Of a stretch of 34,568 nucleotides of DNA, positions 22,997 to 31,718 are shown piece by piece (position 1 is the stretch's first letter; every line of letters starts with the position of its first letter). A program made the translations under genes and the position numbers. The notes under the pieces were generated by a model that saw nothing but the letters and a program-made list of their open reading frames with translations, was not told the origin of the DNA and ran no database searches. Source of the DNA: Clostridia bacterium (lineage in GTDB: Bacteria > Bacillota > Clostridia > Oscillospirales > CAG-272). The stretch spans positions 1 to 34,568 of the forward strand of contig JAFQFS010000159.1 in assembly GCA_017398585.1 (NCBI GenBank), written 5' to 3'.

Positions 22997-24493
22997 TTAA
23001 CTATGCTTACGCTTGGTGATAACCACAGCACCCGCAATACCGAATACCAGCGGGAGAACGGTGGTCATAGCCACGGTCCAGCGGTTGGATTCGGCGGTGG
23101 TGATGGTGATTTCGTCGTCGTCGAAGGGCTTGCGTTCGAGCTTGGAGAGAACGCGTTCACGGCCGATCGCCTTCATTGCGGAGCCGATGATATCGTCGTT
23201 CGCGTAGGCGTTGGATTCGAGGTAGCTGCCGTTCGCGAAGGACGGGGAACCTGCCGCCATGACGTAGGAGTAGTAGTATTCGTTGTCCACGATTCTGGTT
23301 TCGCGGGAGATCGTCACGAGGTTGTAGGAGTCGGTACCGGTAACGATGCCGCCTTCCATCTGTTCTGCGGTGTCATAGGACTTCAGAACAGCGGACACAT
23401 CGCGGGAGCCGTTCAGACCGCCGCCGGATTCCCACAGGATGTTGATCGGAGCGGACTTGCGGATGATGGTCTTCGGAGGAGTTGCAAGTTCGTTGAGGTC
23501 GCTGTAGATGGATGCACCGAGGGTGTCCTTCTGGTATTCCGCGATGATGGAGTAGCCGTCCACGGACATGGAGTGCTCGGTGTCACGGATGGTGGTGTCC
23601 GCAATGTAGGAAATACCCCATTCTTCGAGGAATTCGTTGAGGTTGGTCAGGTTGGAGACGTTTTCGGGAGATTCGAAGACGAGGATTGCTGCGTAGTTGT
23701 CAAGCAGCTTGTCCAGCTTTTCGATCTCGTTCTTGGAATCGTCTTCCGCTTCCGCACCGATGAAGTCGTAGATCGGGTCGTAGATGACGAGGATGCGGCA
23801 GTCTTCGCTCAGTTCTTCCTGCGCGAGGTTCACGGGAGTGACTTCAAAGCCGTTGTCGTAGAACTGCTGCATGAGGTATGCCGCGCTTGCGAGGTCTTCG
23901 CCGTGCTCGGTGGTGAAGGAAACAACCGGCTGTTCGGTCTGTGTTACCTGCATGATACCGGACATCATCTTGTTTTCACCGAAGTATGCCCATACGGTGG
24001 ACGGGTCGGCAGGATCGCTGAAGCTGAAGAATGCTTCGGCAGCAAATACACGGACTTCACCGTTGCTTTCCACAACAACGGAGTCGGTGTCGATATCGGT
24101 TGCCGCAGTCTGGTAGAAGTCACGGAAGAAGGACGGATTCTTGAGAACGTCCACACATTCGACATGAACATTCTTGAATTCTTCTTCGAGCTGGAGCGCG
24201 GTCGTGTAGATGTACTTCATGTAGCCGGAGTTCTGACCGGTCATGAGCACGTCGGGTTCGCTTGCAAAGTAGATGTTGACGTCGCTCTTGATGTCGGACA
24301 TGATTTCCTTCGCTTCGTCAGACAGCGTAAAGAGCTGTTCTTCGGTCATGTCGATGTACCACATGTACTTTCCGGCAAGAGCGGTGAAGATGATATTGAA
24401 AATGACGACGATCGCGATGAACGCCACGGTGAACGCGGTCGCGACGGAGCCGTACTTGAATTTTCTGCTTCTGAGATAAGTGTTGTTTGTCAT
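22997..24493 (-). CDS. GldG-like ABC transporter auxiliary protein
   Basis: 498 aa. N-terminal helix (about residues 17-40, SVATAFTVAFIAIVVIFNII), a large external domain and a C-terminal helix (TVAMTTVLPLVFGIAGAVVI) before a basic tail KRKHS. The segment MTEEQLFTLSDEAKEI with DIKSDVNIYFAS is characteristic of the GldG/DUF4350-type family. FTTEHGED and LVIYDPIYDF match its ThuA-like core. The ATG has GGAGGAA upstream and lies 15 bases after the permease stop, so the two are cotranscribed. It probably forms the external part of the transporter. By family knowledge related proteins serve gliding motility in Bacteroidetes; in Clostridia the cargo is unknown. Confidence 0.88.
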   Translation of the reverse strand: MTNNTYLRSRKFKYGSVATAFTVAFIAIVVIFNIIFTALAGKYMWYIDMTEEQLFTLSDEAKEIMSDIKSDVNIYFASEPDVLMTGQNSGYMKYIYTTALQLEEEFKNVHVECVDVLKNPSFFRDFYQTAATDIDTDSVVVESNGEVRVFAAEAFFSFSDPADPSTVWAYFGENKMMSGIMQVTQTEQPVVSFTTEHGEDLASAAYLMQQFYDNGFEVTPVNLAQEELSEDCRILVIYDPIYDFIGAEAEDDSKNEIEKLDKLLDNYAAILVFESPENVSNLTNLNEFLEEWGISYIADTTIRDTEHSMSVDGYSIIAEYQKDTLGASIYSDLNELATPPKTIIRKSAPINILWESGGGLNGSRDVSAVLKSYDTAEQMEGGIVTGTDSYNLVTISRETRIVDNEYYYSYVMAAGSPSFANGSYLESNAYANDDIIGSAMKAIGRERVLSKLERKPFDDDEITITTAESNRWTVAMTTVLPLVFGIAGAVVITKRKHS

Positions 24494-24508
24494 CGGGGTT
24501 CCTCCGGA

Positions 24509-25213
24509 TTACGCATAGCGTCTTCTCTCGTAGATGCGGACGGAAAGGAAGAGGAATACCGCGGTGATCGAGAGGTAATAAACGGTAGCGGCAATGTCGA
24601 AAATGCCGTTGGTGAAGTTGACGTAACGGGAATAAACGGAGATCCAGTTGAGGATGTAGCGGATGAAGTAGGTGTCGATCAGGTTGTTGAAGATCGCCGC
24701 AACGGCAAAACCGAGCAGGATCGCCATCGTGCCGATGGATGCGGTGACGGTGCTTTCGGTGAGGGTCGATACGAAAATACCGACGGAGATGAAGCACATG
24801 CCGATGAGGAGCATCGCGATCAGACATCCGACCGCCTTGCCGACGTTGGGTTCACCGTAACCGAAGAGGGGGAGGTAATAGATACAGCTGACGAGAACGG
24901 TGCCTGCGAACATGGTGAATGCCGCAAGGAACTTTGCCATGATCATCGAAGTGATCGAGATCGGCGCCGTCATCAGAAGCTGTTCGGTACGGGTTCTGCG
25001 TTCTTCCGCAAAGCTGCGCATGGTCAGCAGCGGAACGATAACGATGTAACCGAAGATCATCAGCTGGAAGTAGCCGGAGACGTCGGACGTGCCGGACTGC
25101 AGCGTCGCAACGGCAAACATGAAACCGGATACGGCAAGGAACACTGCGATGAACACGTATCCGAGCGGGGTCGTGAAGTACCCGCGCATTTCTTTCTTGT
25201 AAATAGCAAACAT
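24509..25213 (-). CDS. ABC-2 type permease (GldF-like)
   Basis: 234 aa with six hydrophobic segments. It starts MFAIYKKEMRGYFTTPLGYV, the family hallmark, and contains MRSFAEERRTRTEQLLMTAP, the ABC-2 cytosolic coupling segment. It ends in basic ERRRYA. The ATG at 25213 is chosen because the frame's upstream extension runs through a family hairpin; its ribosome binding site (AAGAGAG) is only fair. It should pair with the ATPase encoded upstream (25439-26374) in the cytoplasmic membrane. Confidence 0.9.
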   Translation of the reverse strand: MFAIYKKEMRGYFTTPLGYVFIAVFLAVSGFMFAVATLQSGTSDVSGYFQLMIFGYIVIVPLLTMRSFAEERRTRTEQLLMTAPISITSMIMAKFLAAFTMFAGTVLVSCIYYLPLFGYGEPNVGKAVGCLIAMLLIGMCFISVGIFVSTLTESTVTASIGTMAILLGFAVAAIFNNLIDTYFIRYILNWISVYSRYVNFTNGIFDIAATVYYLSITAVFLFLSVRIYERRRYA

Positions 25214-25243
25214 TGGTGTAAACTCTCTTTTGTGTTGATTTTT

Positions 25244-25346
25244 CGCGGGAAAACCTTTTTGCAAAAAGGTTTTCCCGCACCCTTTCCAAAAAACGTTATA
25301 CTGGGAAAGGGGTGGGGAAGTGCAGATTTTTCGTTTGGTCTGCACT
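25244..25346 (+). repeat. Intergenic hairpin family, copy 11 (full three-hairpin form)
   Basis: First stem GCGGGAAAACCTTTTT with its complement (25245-25278). Second stem CCCTTTCC (25280-25287)/GGAAAGGG (25304-25311). Third stem GTGCAGA (25320-25326)/TCTGCAC (25339-25345) before a T-rich run. Relative to the minus-strand permease gene the first stem ends 31 bases before the start codon. Confidence 0.9.
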
Positions 25347-25366
25347 GTACCTTGTTTTTTACATAG

Positions 25367-25426
25367 TTTGAAAGTTTTTGCGGAGGGGTCCGGGGAGGTG
25401 CTTTTTTCAAAAAGCATCTCCCCGGG
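25367..25426 (-). repeat. Intergenic hairpin family, copy 12
   Basis: Stem CCGGGGAGGTGCTTTTTT with AAAAAGCATCTCCCCGG (25390-25425), 13 bases after the ATPase stop in gene orientation. One stem position is G-U on the plus strand and A-C on the minus strand. Confidence 0.87.
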
Positions 25427-25438
25427 AAGAAAATTGAC

Positions 25439-26374
25439 TTATCTTCCCATGTCCATGATCTTGATGAAGACTTCTTCGAGGTTCATGCCGAGAGGTTCCA
25501 TGCCGATCATGGGGTAGTTCTTTTCACTGAGTACGTAGAAGACGGGTTTGCGGATGTCCACGCCCTTTTCCGCTTCAACGATGTAGGTGTAGCTGTCGAG
25601 TTCACGTTCGCCGGTCAGTTCCACGGAGATAACGCCCGGGATTTCCTGGAGGAGATTCTGGATCTCTCTCTGCGGACCGCAGATCTTGAGGCTGTAGCGG
25701 CGGTTTTCTTCCACCACGCGGGTGATGTTTTCCGTGCGTTCGTCCGCGATGATCTTGCCTTCGTTGATGATGATGATGCGGTCGCAGACGGACTGTACTT
25801 CGGAGAGGATGTGCGTCGAGAGAATGACGGTGTGGCTCTGACCGAGGTTTCGGATGAGGTTGCGGATCTCGATGATCTGCTTGGGGTCAAGACCGACGGT
25901 CGGTTCGTCAAAGATGATGACCGGCGGGTTGCCGACGAGTGCCTGCGCGATGCCGACACGCTGCTTGTAACCCTTCGAGAGGTTCTTGATCAGACGGTTC
26001 TTGACGTCTTCAATCTTCGTTACCTGACGGATTTCGGCGATGTGGCGTTCGCGGTTGAGCTTGCAGCCCTTGATCTCGTAAACGAAGTTCAGGTATTCGT
26101 TTACCGTCATGTCGATGTAGAGCGGGGGCTGTTCCGGAAGGAAGCCGATCAGCTTCTTCGCTTCGTTCGGGTTTTCGAGAATGTCAATGCCGCCGACCTT
26201 CGCTTCACCCGAGGTGGAAGAGAGATAGCCGGTCAGGATGTTCATCGTGGTCGACTTGCCCGCGCCGTTCGGCCCGAGGAAGCCCACGATCTCGCCCTTG
26301 CCGACCTTGAAGCTGATGTCGTCAACGGCGAACTTGGTGCCATAGTTTTTTACCAGATTGTTTATTTCAATCAT
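25439..26374 (-). CDS. ABC transporter ATP-binding protein (GldA-like)
   Basis: 311 aa from ATG 26374 (MIEINNLVKNYG). Walker A GPNGAGKST (residues 34-42), Q-loop FLPEQPPLY, signature LSKGYKQRVGIAQAL, Walker B VIIFDEPTVGLDP, switch His in ILSTHILSEV. The C-terminal ~80 residues form the regulatory extension seen in ABC-2 exporters (SLKICGPQREIQNLLQEI to EEVFIKIM). Start choice is open: 26374 has GGAGG at 14 bases, 26386 has it at only 2, and 26407 has none. It energises the adjacent permease, GldG-like and DUF4340 components. The family copies between these genes suggest separate mRNA processing or partial termination within the cluster (inference). Confidence 0.93.
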   Translation of the reverse strand: MIEINNLVKNYGTKFAVDDISFKVGKGEIVGFLGPNGAGKSTTMNILTGYLSSTSGEAKVGGIDILENPNEAKKLIGFLPEQPPLYIDMTVNEYLNFVYEIKGCKLNRERHIAEIRQVTKIEDVKNRLIKNLSKGYKQRVGIAQALVGNPPVIIFDEPTVGLDPKQIIEIRNLIRNLGQSHTVILSTHILSEVQSVCDRIIIINEGKIIADERTENITRVVEENRRYSLKICGPQREIQNLLQEIPGVISVELTGERELDSYTYIVEAEKGVDIRKPVFYVLSEKNYPMIGMEPLGMNLEEVFIKIMDMGR

Positions 26375-26432
26375 ACGGATACTCATTTCCTCCGATGTTT
26401 CCGTCATCGGATGTACTTTTTTGCATTTATAG

Positions 26433-26441
26433 ATTATATCA
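26433..26441 (-). promoter_or_regulatory. Extended -10 promoter of the ABC cluster
   Basis: On the minus strand TGATATAAT reads as an extended -10 box (TATAAT at 26433-26438). The -35 region is poor. Confidence 0.5.
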
Positions 26442-26546
26442 CAGAATTATAAATAAATCTTGAACAACACCACATTTGCGGGCGTTTTATGTGATTTTTA
26501 CGTGAAAATTAAACAAAGAACAGTTGAAAGTGACAGATGTAACCGT

Positions 26547-27368
26547 TCAGCGGATACCGATACCCGCGCCGTGGACGCCGCGTTTCCCCGCGGTCGCGCG
26601 ATGGGAATAATAGACGTCGTTCATGCACATCGTGCAGTCGGATGAAACGTCGATTTTTTCCGGCGTTACACCGGCATTTGTCAGAATTTCGACGTTCATG
26701 GACGTAAGATTTGCGTGATGCTTCACCTTTCCTGCGGGGATTGTGATATGCCGTCCGGCGAACTCCGCGCCGCATAATCCGCAGACCGTTTCGTAGAAAT
26801 CCGCACCGACTTCGTAGCAGCAGTATCCGATGTGCGGACCGATTGCCGCCCGGATCGTCGGAAGCTCACAGCCGAGCGAGAGCATCACCCGTACCGCTTC
26901 CGCCGCAATGCCGGAAACCGTTCCGCGCCATCCCGCATGAACCGCTGAAACGACCGGACGTCCGTCTGCACGGAGCCCCGCAAGCAGGACCGGCACGCAG
27001 TCCGCGGCACGCGCGATCGGGATCACGCCCGCCTGAACGGTCACGAATCCGTCACCGTCTTCGCCGCGCGGGATCGAGTATCCCTCCCCCGCATTGTCCG
27101 CCGTCAGCACGCGTACCTTCGCCGAATGGATCTGGTGCAGCGTTACGGTTGCATCACCGCCGTAGGCGCTGTCCGAAACGGTGCGTGCAAAGATGTCGAG
27201 ATTCTCCCGTACAACCTCCGCGGGATCCCCGAGATTGTGCGACAGATTCAGCGACGCCGTATGCGGAAGCACACTTTTTCCGCCCGCACGGGTCGAAAAA
27301 CCGTGGAAAATCCCCGGAATTTCATCGATCAGCGAAGATTTTCTCAGAATACCGTCAGCATAAAACAT
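26547..27368 (-). CDS. pgeF: Multicopper-like purine nucleoside phosphorylase / polyphenol oxidase family (YfiH)
   Basis: 273 aa, the normal length for the YfiH/PgeF/LACC1 family, which acts on purine nucleosides or clears an unwanted peptidoglycan precursor with L-Ser. Metal-site motifs are present: TLHQIHSAKV, ADCVPVLLAG, VHAGWRGT and GPHIGYCCYEV. The C-terminal NDVYYSHRA corresponds to the family's FYSHR. GAGGA lies 9 bases before the ATG. It follows gpmI at 148 bases in the same direction, behind that gene's hairpin and terminator. The family is secure; the physiological substrate is not. Confidence 0.93.
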   Translation of the reverse strand: MFYADGILRKSSLIDEIPGIFHGFSTRAGGKSVLPHTASLNLSHNLGDPAEVVRENLDIFARTVSDSAYGGDATVTLHQIHSAKVRVLTADNAGEGYSIPRGEDGDGFVTVQAGVIPIARAADCVPVLLAGLRADGRPVVSAVHAGWRGTVSGIAAEAVRVMLSLGCELPTIRAAIGPHIGYCCYEVGADFYETVCGLCGAEFAGRHITIPAGKVKHHANLTSMNVEILTNAGVTPEKIDVSSDCTMCMNDVYYSHRATAGKRGVHGAGIGIR

Positions 27369-27384
27369 AAATACAAATCCTCAG

Positions 27385-27425
27385 AAAAACAAAAAATCCG
27401 CAGCTCGCTTTCACAAGCGACCTGC
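27385..27425 (-). terminator. Intrinsic terminator of gpmI
   Basis: On the minus strand GCAG-g-TCGCTT, GTGA loop, AAGCGA-g-CTGC (27400-27425), followed by ATTTTTTGTTTTT. It lies about 45 bases beyond the family hairpin, which itself has no T tract. Confidence 0.9.
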
Positions 27426-27450
27426 ACCCAACTTCGTCAATTCATTTGTT

Positions 27451-27507
27451 TAAAGTTTTTGGAAAGGGGTTCGGGGAAAACTTTTTTTCAAAAAAGTTTT
27501 CCCCGAG
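27451..27507 (-). repeat. Intergenic hairpin family, copy 13
   Basis: 17-bp stem TCGGGGAAAACTTTTTT with its complement (27471-27506), 10 bases after the gpmI stop in gene orientation. The tail box AAAGTTTTTGGAAAGGGG and a GACGAAGT-like box follow before the terminator. Confidence 0.92.
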
Positions 27508-27516
27508 AAACCTCAT

Positions 27517-29163
<1,647 letters not shown>

Positions 29164-29207
29164 AGGTTTTTGATTCCTTTTATATATAAATTTAATTTTT
29201 GGCACAG

Positions 29208-29741
29208 TTACGTTTTTGTGTGATCCACATGGTTCCAGACATTGTACAGGTCGAGTCCTGCCTCTTCCGCCATTCGGTACGTCTGACCGGCTCCCGAGCG
29301 GGGATATCCGCTGTAATACGCGATGCACGCGGAGGAACGGTCCACCATGTACCGGTTGCGCTCCCACATACACGTGTCGGTATAGAAATCGTTCACGTAG
29401 ACCACGCAGTCCGCGAGTCCGAGAATCTGCTTGTACCGCCGGAGATGCTCCACATAATGCGGGACACTTTCCCAGCGGGAGGTCTGATCACGGCAGGGGA
29501 GAGCGAGGATCAGTTTGATGTCCTCATCAAACCGTGCGGCGCGGAGGACTTCCACTTCCGCGAGCATATCGAACCCGAGCGCACCACCCGCGATGAAGTA
29601 GCGGTATCCGGCGCGATAGAGTTCACGGATGTACCCGTCGACGGCGGCGATGACATCTTCGCGGAGGTGTGCGGCGACGACGCGGTGGCCGGTGAAGCAG
29701 CACGTCTGTTCGCGGGGGATCGAGTCGGGATGAATATCCAT
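29208..29741 (-). CDS. SLOG-family protein (YpsA/DUF1273-like)
   Basis: 177 aa. The N-terminal CCFTGHR and the glycine-rich GGALGFDMLAEVEVLR match the YpsA/DUF1273 branch of the SLOG nucleotide-binding superfamily (Rossmann-like). LADCVVYVNDFYTDTCMWERNRYMVD and YYSGYPRSGAGQTYRMAE match its C-terminal half. By family knowledge such proteins bind nucleotides or their derivatives. B. subtilis YpsA affects cell division, and other members are linked to prophage or stress systems. CCGGAG lies 8 bases before the ATG. It is divergent from a winged-helix regulator and precedes gpmI. The specific role here is unknown. Confidence 0.88.
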   Translation of the reverse strand: MDIHPDSIPREQTCCFTGHRVVAAHLREDVIAAVDGYIRELYRAGYRYFIAGGALGFDMLAEVEVLRAARFDEDIKLILALPCRDQTSRWESVPHYVEHLRRYKQILGLADCVVYVNDFYTDTCMWERNRYMVDRSSACIAYYSGYPRSGAGQTYRMAEEAGLDLYNVWNHVDHTKT

Positions 29742-29754
29742 AAAAAATCTCCGG

Positions 29755-29784
29755 TTGACATCGCGGCGGCGGATGTGGTATCAT
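29755..29784 (+). promoter_or_regulatory. Promoter of the winged-helix regulator
   Basis: TTGACA (29755-29760), an 18-base spacer and TATCAT (29779-29784), 38 bases before the start codon. Confidence 0.75.
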
Positions 29785-29822
29785 AGAGTCACACAGGACT
29801 GAAACGATGCGGGGGAAGAGCG

Positions 29823-30455
29823 ATGAATTATATTTGCGATACGGGAGACGAAAAACTGGATGCGATGCTGCGTGCGCTGCTGGAACATTTCCGCGATACA
29901 TCCGCAGAGGACGGGATCCTTCTGGTGACGACGGAGGAGACTTTTCCTGCCGACATCCGCTGCGCGGCGGTGATCGTTCTGTATACGGACGACCGTTACA
30001 CGTATTCGCAGGAGCACCGGGATCTGACGCTGCGGTATGGGGAGAAGTACCGTGCGGTACTTCGTCCGATCGACCTTCTCGGATTCAGCAGCGTGATTCG
30101 CGAACTGCACGGAGGCGGTTATCCCACCCCTCCGAAAACGGGAGGGGATGAGGACGGTCACGTGGTGTATGAGAACCGGACGGTTTCGTTCCGGGGACGC
30201 ACCGTGAAACTGACCGCCCGCGAGGACGAGCTGTTCCGGCTGATGTACGAACACCGCGGAAAGGTCGTATCGCGTGAGCGGATCGCGGCTGCAGTCTGGG
30301 GCAGCGACACATCCACAAACGTGACGGATGTCTATATGAGCTATCTCCGCCGGAAACTCGTCACGGTACTCGGGGACGGAGTGCTGTCCTCGGTGCGCGG
30401 CGAGGGGTACATTCTGAAAATGCCCGCCGGTGAAGAAATTATTGGCACACGCTAA
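29823..30455 (+). CDS. OmpR-type winged-helix regulator with a degenerate receiver-like domain
   Basis: 210 aa. The C-terminal half (residues ~115-205) is a clear OmpR/PhoB winged helix (VKLTAREDELFRLMYEHRGK, VVSRERIAAAVWG, VYMSYLRRKL, VRGEGYIL). The N-terminal ~100 residues resemble a shortened response-regulator receiver (GILLVTTEETF, AVIVLYTDD, VLRPIDLLGF in place of the usual KPFD). They lack the early acidic pair and the usual phospho-Asp context. Control by phosphorylation is therefore doubtful. A Pro/Gly/Asp linker (TPPKTGGDEDG) joins the halves, and its DNA forms a CCCCTCC/GGAGGGG hairpin (30127-30148). No histidine kinase adjoins. Divergent from the SLOG gene. Confidence 0.82.
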   Translation: MNYICDTGDEKLDAMLRALLEHFRDTSAEDGILLVTTEETFPADIRCAAVIVLYTDDRYTYSQEHRDLTLRYGEKYRAVLRPIDLLGFSSVIRELHGGGYPTPPKTGGDEDGHVVYENRTVSFRGRTVKLTAREDELFRLMYEHRGKVVSRERIAAAVWGSDTSTNVTDVYMSYLRRKLVTVLGDGVLSSVRGEGYILKMPAGEEIIGTR

Positions 30456-30610
30456 TATTATAGCACAAAACGTGCGGAATAACAAATGTTTTCGTAAATA
30501 TATTGAAAATTTTCCGGACGATTTGTCCGGCCGTGCATCCTTTCGGGAGACCCTTAAGGATGCACAGAGAAGTGCCCGGGAACCGGACGTAAAATTTAAT
30601 AAAATAACTG

Positions 30611-30639
30611 TTTACTTTTTTCATATAATGATATATAAT
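30611..30639 (+). promoter_or_regulatory. Promoter of the cysE-CPBP-cysS operon
   Basis: TTTACT (30611-30616), a 17-base spacer and TATAAT (30634-30639). The T-box leader begins immediately downstream. Confidence 0.8.
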
Positions 30640-30646
30640 ACAGAAC

Positions 30647-30915
30647 AGGTAAATATCCCACAGGACGCTGAACGGAAAGAAACAGAGGTTCCGTCGGGCG
30701 AAAGAGAGTGCTGTCACCGGCTGAAAGCAGCATGCCTGATTCTCTGATGTGCATCCGTGAGTCCGAATGAGACATTTTTTCGGCATGTCTCTTCCGCTGC
30801 CCGCGTTACCCGGCTTTTGAGTGATAAATCAGAGTGGAACCGCGTATTACGCCTCTGTCACGCCGATGTGCAAAGTTTTTCAGCTTTCCTGCGGCGGACG
30901 GAGACTTTTTTATTT
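30647..30915 (+). promoter_or_regulatory. T-box riboswitch sensing tRNA-Cys
   Basis: Stem I base: GGAC/GTCC (30663-30666/30761-30764), ACGGA/TCCGT (30672-30676/30754-30758) and CAGAG/CTCTG (30683-30687/30742-30746). The specifier loop between the last two contains TGC (30750-30752), a Cys codon, followed by the usual purine. Stem III: GAGACAT/ATGTCTC (30769-30791). Antiterminator: CAGAG…CTCTG and GCGT/ACGC enclosing the 7-base bulge TGGAACC (30830-30857). UGGA in the bulge complements the U73 discriminator expected in tRNA-Cys. The competing terminator pairs 30853-30865 with 30892-30903 and ends in T6. Uncharged tRNA-Cys should therefore switch on the cys genes. Confidence 0.93.
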
Positions 30916-30953
30916 TCATACATCCAACATCCAAACATCGAAAGGCTGTCCCT

Positions 30954-31718
30954 ATGAACTATAATTCCAAAACCAATCAGTTCGAAATTACCGTAAAACT
31001 GAACGGTCCCGTCGAAAAAGCCATCTGCCGGCTGATCAAAGATGTCCGCAGCGACATCGACGTTATTATGGCGCGCGACCCCGCGGCGACTTCCCGGCTC
31101 GAAGTCCTCTTCCTGTACTCCGGACTTCATGCCCGCATCATGCACCGCATTTCCCATGCCCTCAACAAACGCGGCATGAAGTTCAGTGCGCGTGCCGTCT
31201 CCCAGTATGCGAAATTCCTCACCGGCATCGAGATCCATCCCGGCGCCACCATCGGCAAGGGTCTGTTCATCGACCACGGCACCGGCGTTGTCATCGGCGA
31301 AACCGCCATCATCGGCGACAACTGTACCATTTATCAGGGCGTGACCCTCGGCGGTACCGGCAAGGAAACCGGCAAGCGTCACCCGACCCTCGGCGACAAC
31401 GTCATGGTCGGCGCGGGCGCGAAGTGTCTCGGCAACTTCACCATCGGCTCGAATTCCAAGATTGCTTCCGGTGCGGTCGTTCTCAGCGACGTTCCGGAAA
31501 ACAGCACTGCGGTCGGTATCCCCGCCCACGTTGTCAAAAAGGACGGCGCACGTGTTGAAAAGAACGAAGCCGACCTCGACCAGATCCACATTCCCGACCC
31601 GATCGAAACCGAGATCGAAGCGCTCTGCGCACGTATTCACGCACTCGAAGAAGCCGTCTGCAGCCTCCCGATCACGGAGGAGACTGCGGAAGACAGCACG
31701 GAGGACATATTCGAATGA
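30954..31718 (+). CDS. cysE: Serine O-acetyltransferase
   Basis: Makes O-acetylserine from serine and acetyl-CoA, the entry step of cysteine synthesis. 254 aa. N-terminal helical region, then left-handed beta helix (GIEIHPGATIGKGLFIDHGT, GVVIGETAIIGDNCTIYQGV, TLGGTGKETGKRHPTLGDNV) with the catalytic Asp-His pair in IDHGTG. AVGIPAHVVKK ends the core, and a ~45-residue acidic tail follows. The start at 30954 is preceded by AAAGG; the frame's upstream extension translates the T-box and is rejected. First gene of a T-box-controlled operon; its stop overlaps the next start (ATGA). Confidence 0.96.
   Translation: MNYNSKTNQFEITVKLNGPVEKAICRLIKDVRSDIDVIMARDPAATSRLEVLFLYSGLHARIMHRISHALNKRGMKFSARAVSQYAKFLTGIEIHPGATIGKGLFIDHGTGVVIGETAIIGDNCTIYQGVTLGGTGKETGKRHPTLGDNVMVGAGAKCLGNFTIGSNSKIASGAVVLSDVPENSTAVGIPAHVVKKDGARVEKNEADLDQIHIPDPIETEIEALCARIHALEEAVCSLPITEETAEDSTEDIFE

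Larger units (their letters stand above)
30456..30953 (+). other. 498-base intergenic region
   Basis: First part: two hairpins after the winged-helix gene, CCGGAC/GTCCGG (30514-30530) and GTGCATCCTT/AAGGATGCAC (30533-30565), neither with a T tract. Second part: promoter and T-box leader of cysE. No gene. Confidence 0.75.

Noticed and set aside
23003-25366. 787-codon plus-strand open frame
   Set aside because: Antisense to the GldG-like and GldF-like genes and crosses their junction and a repeat.
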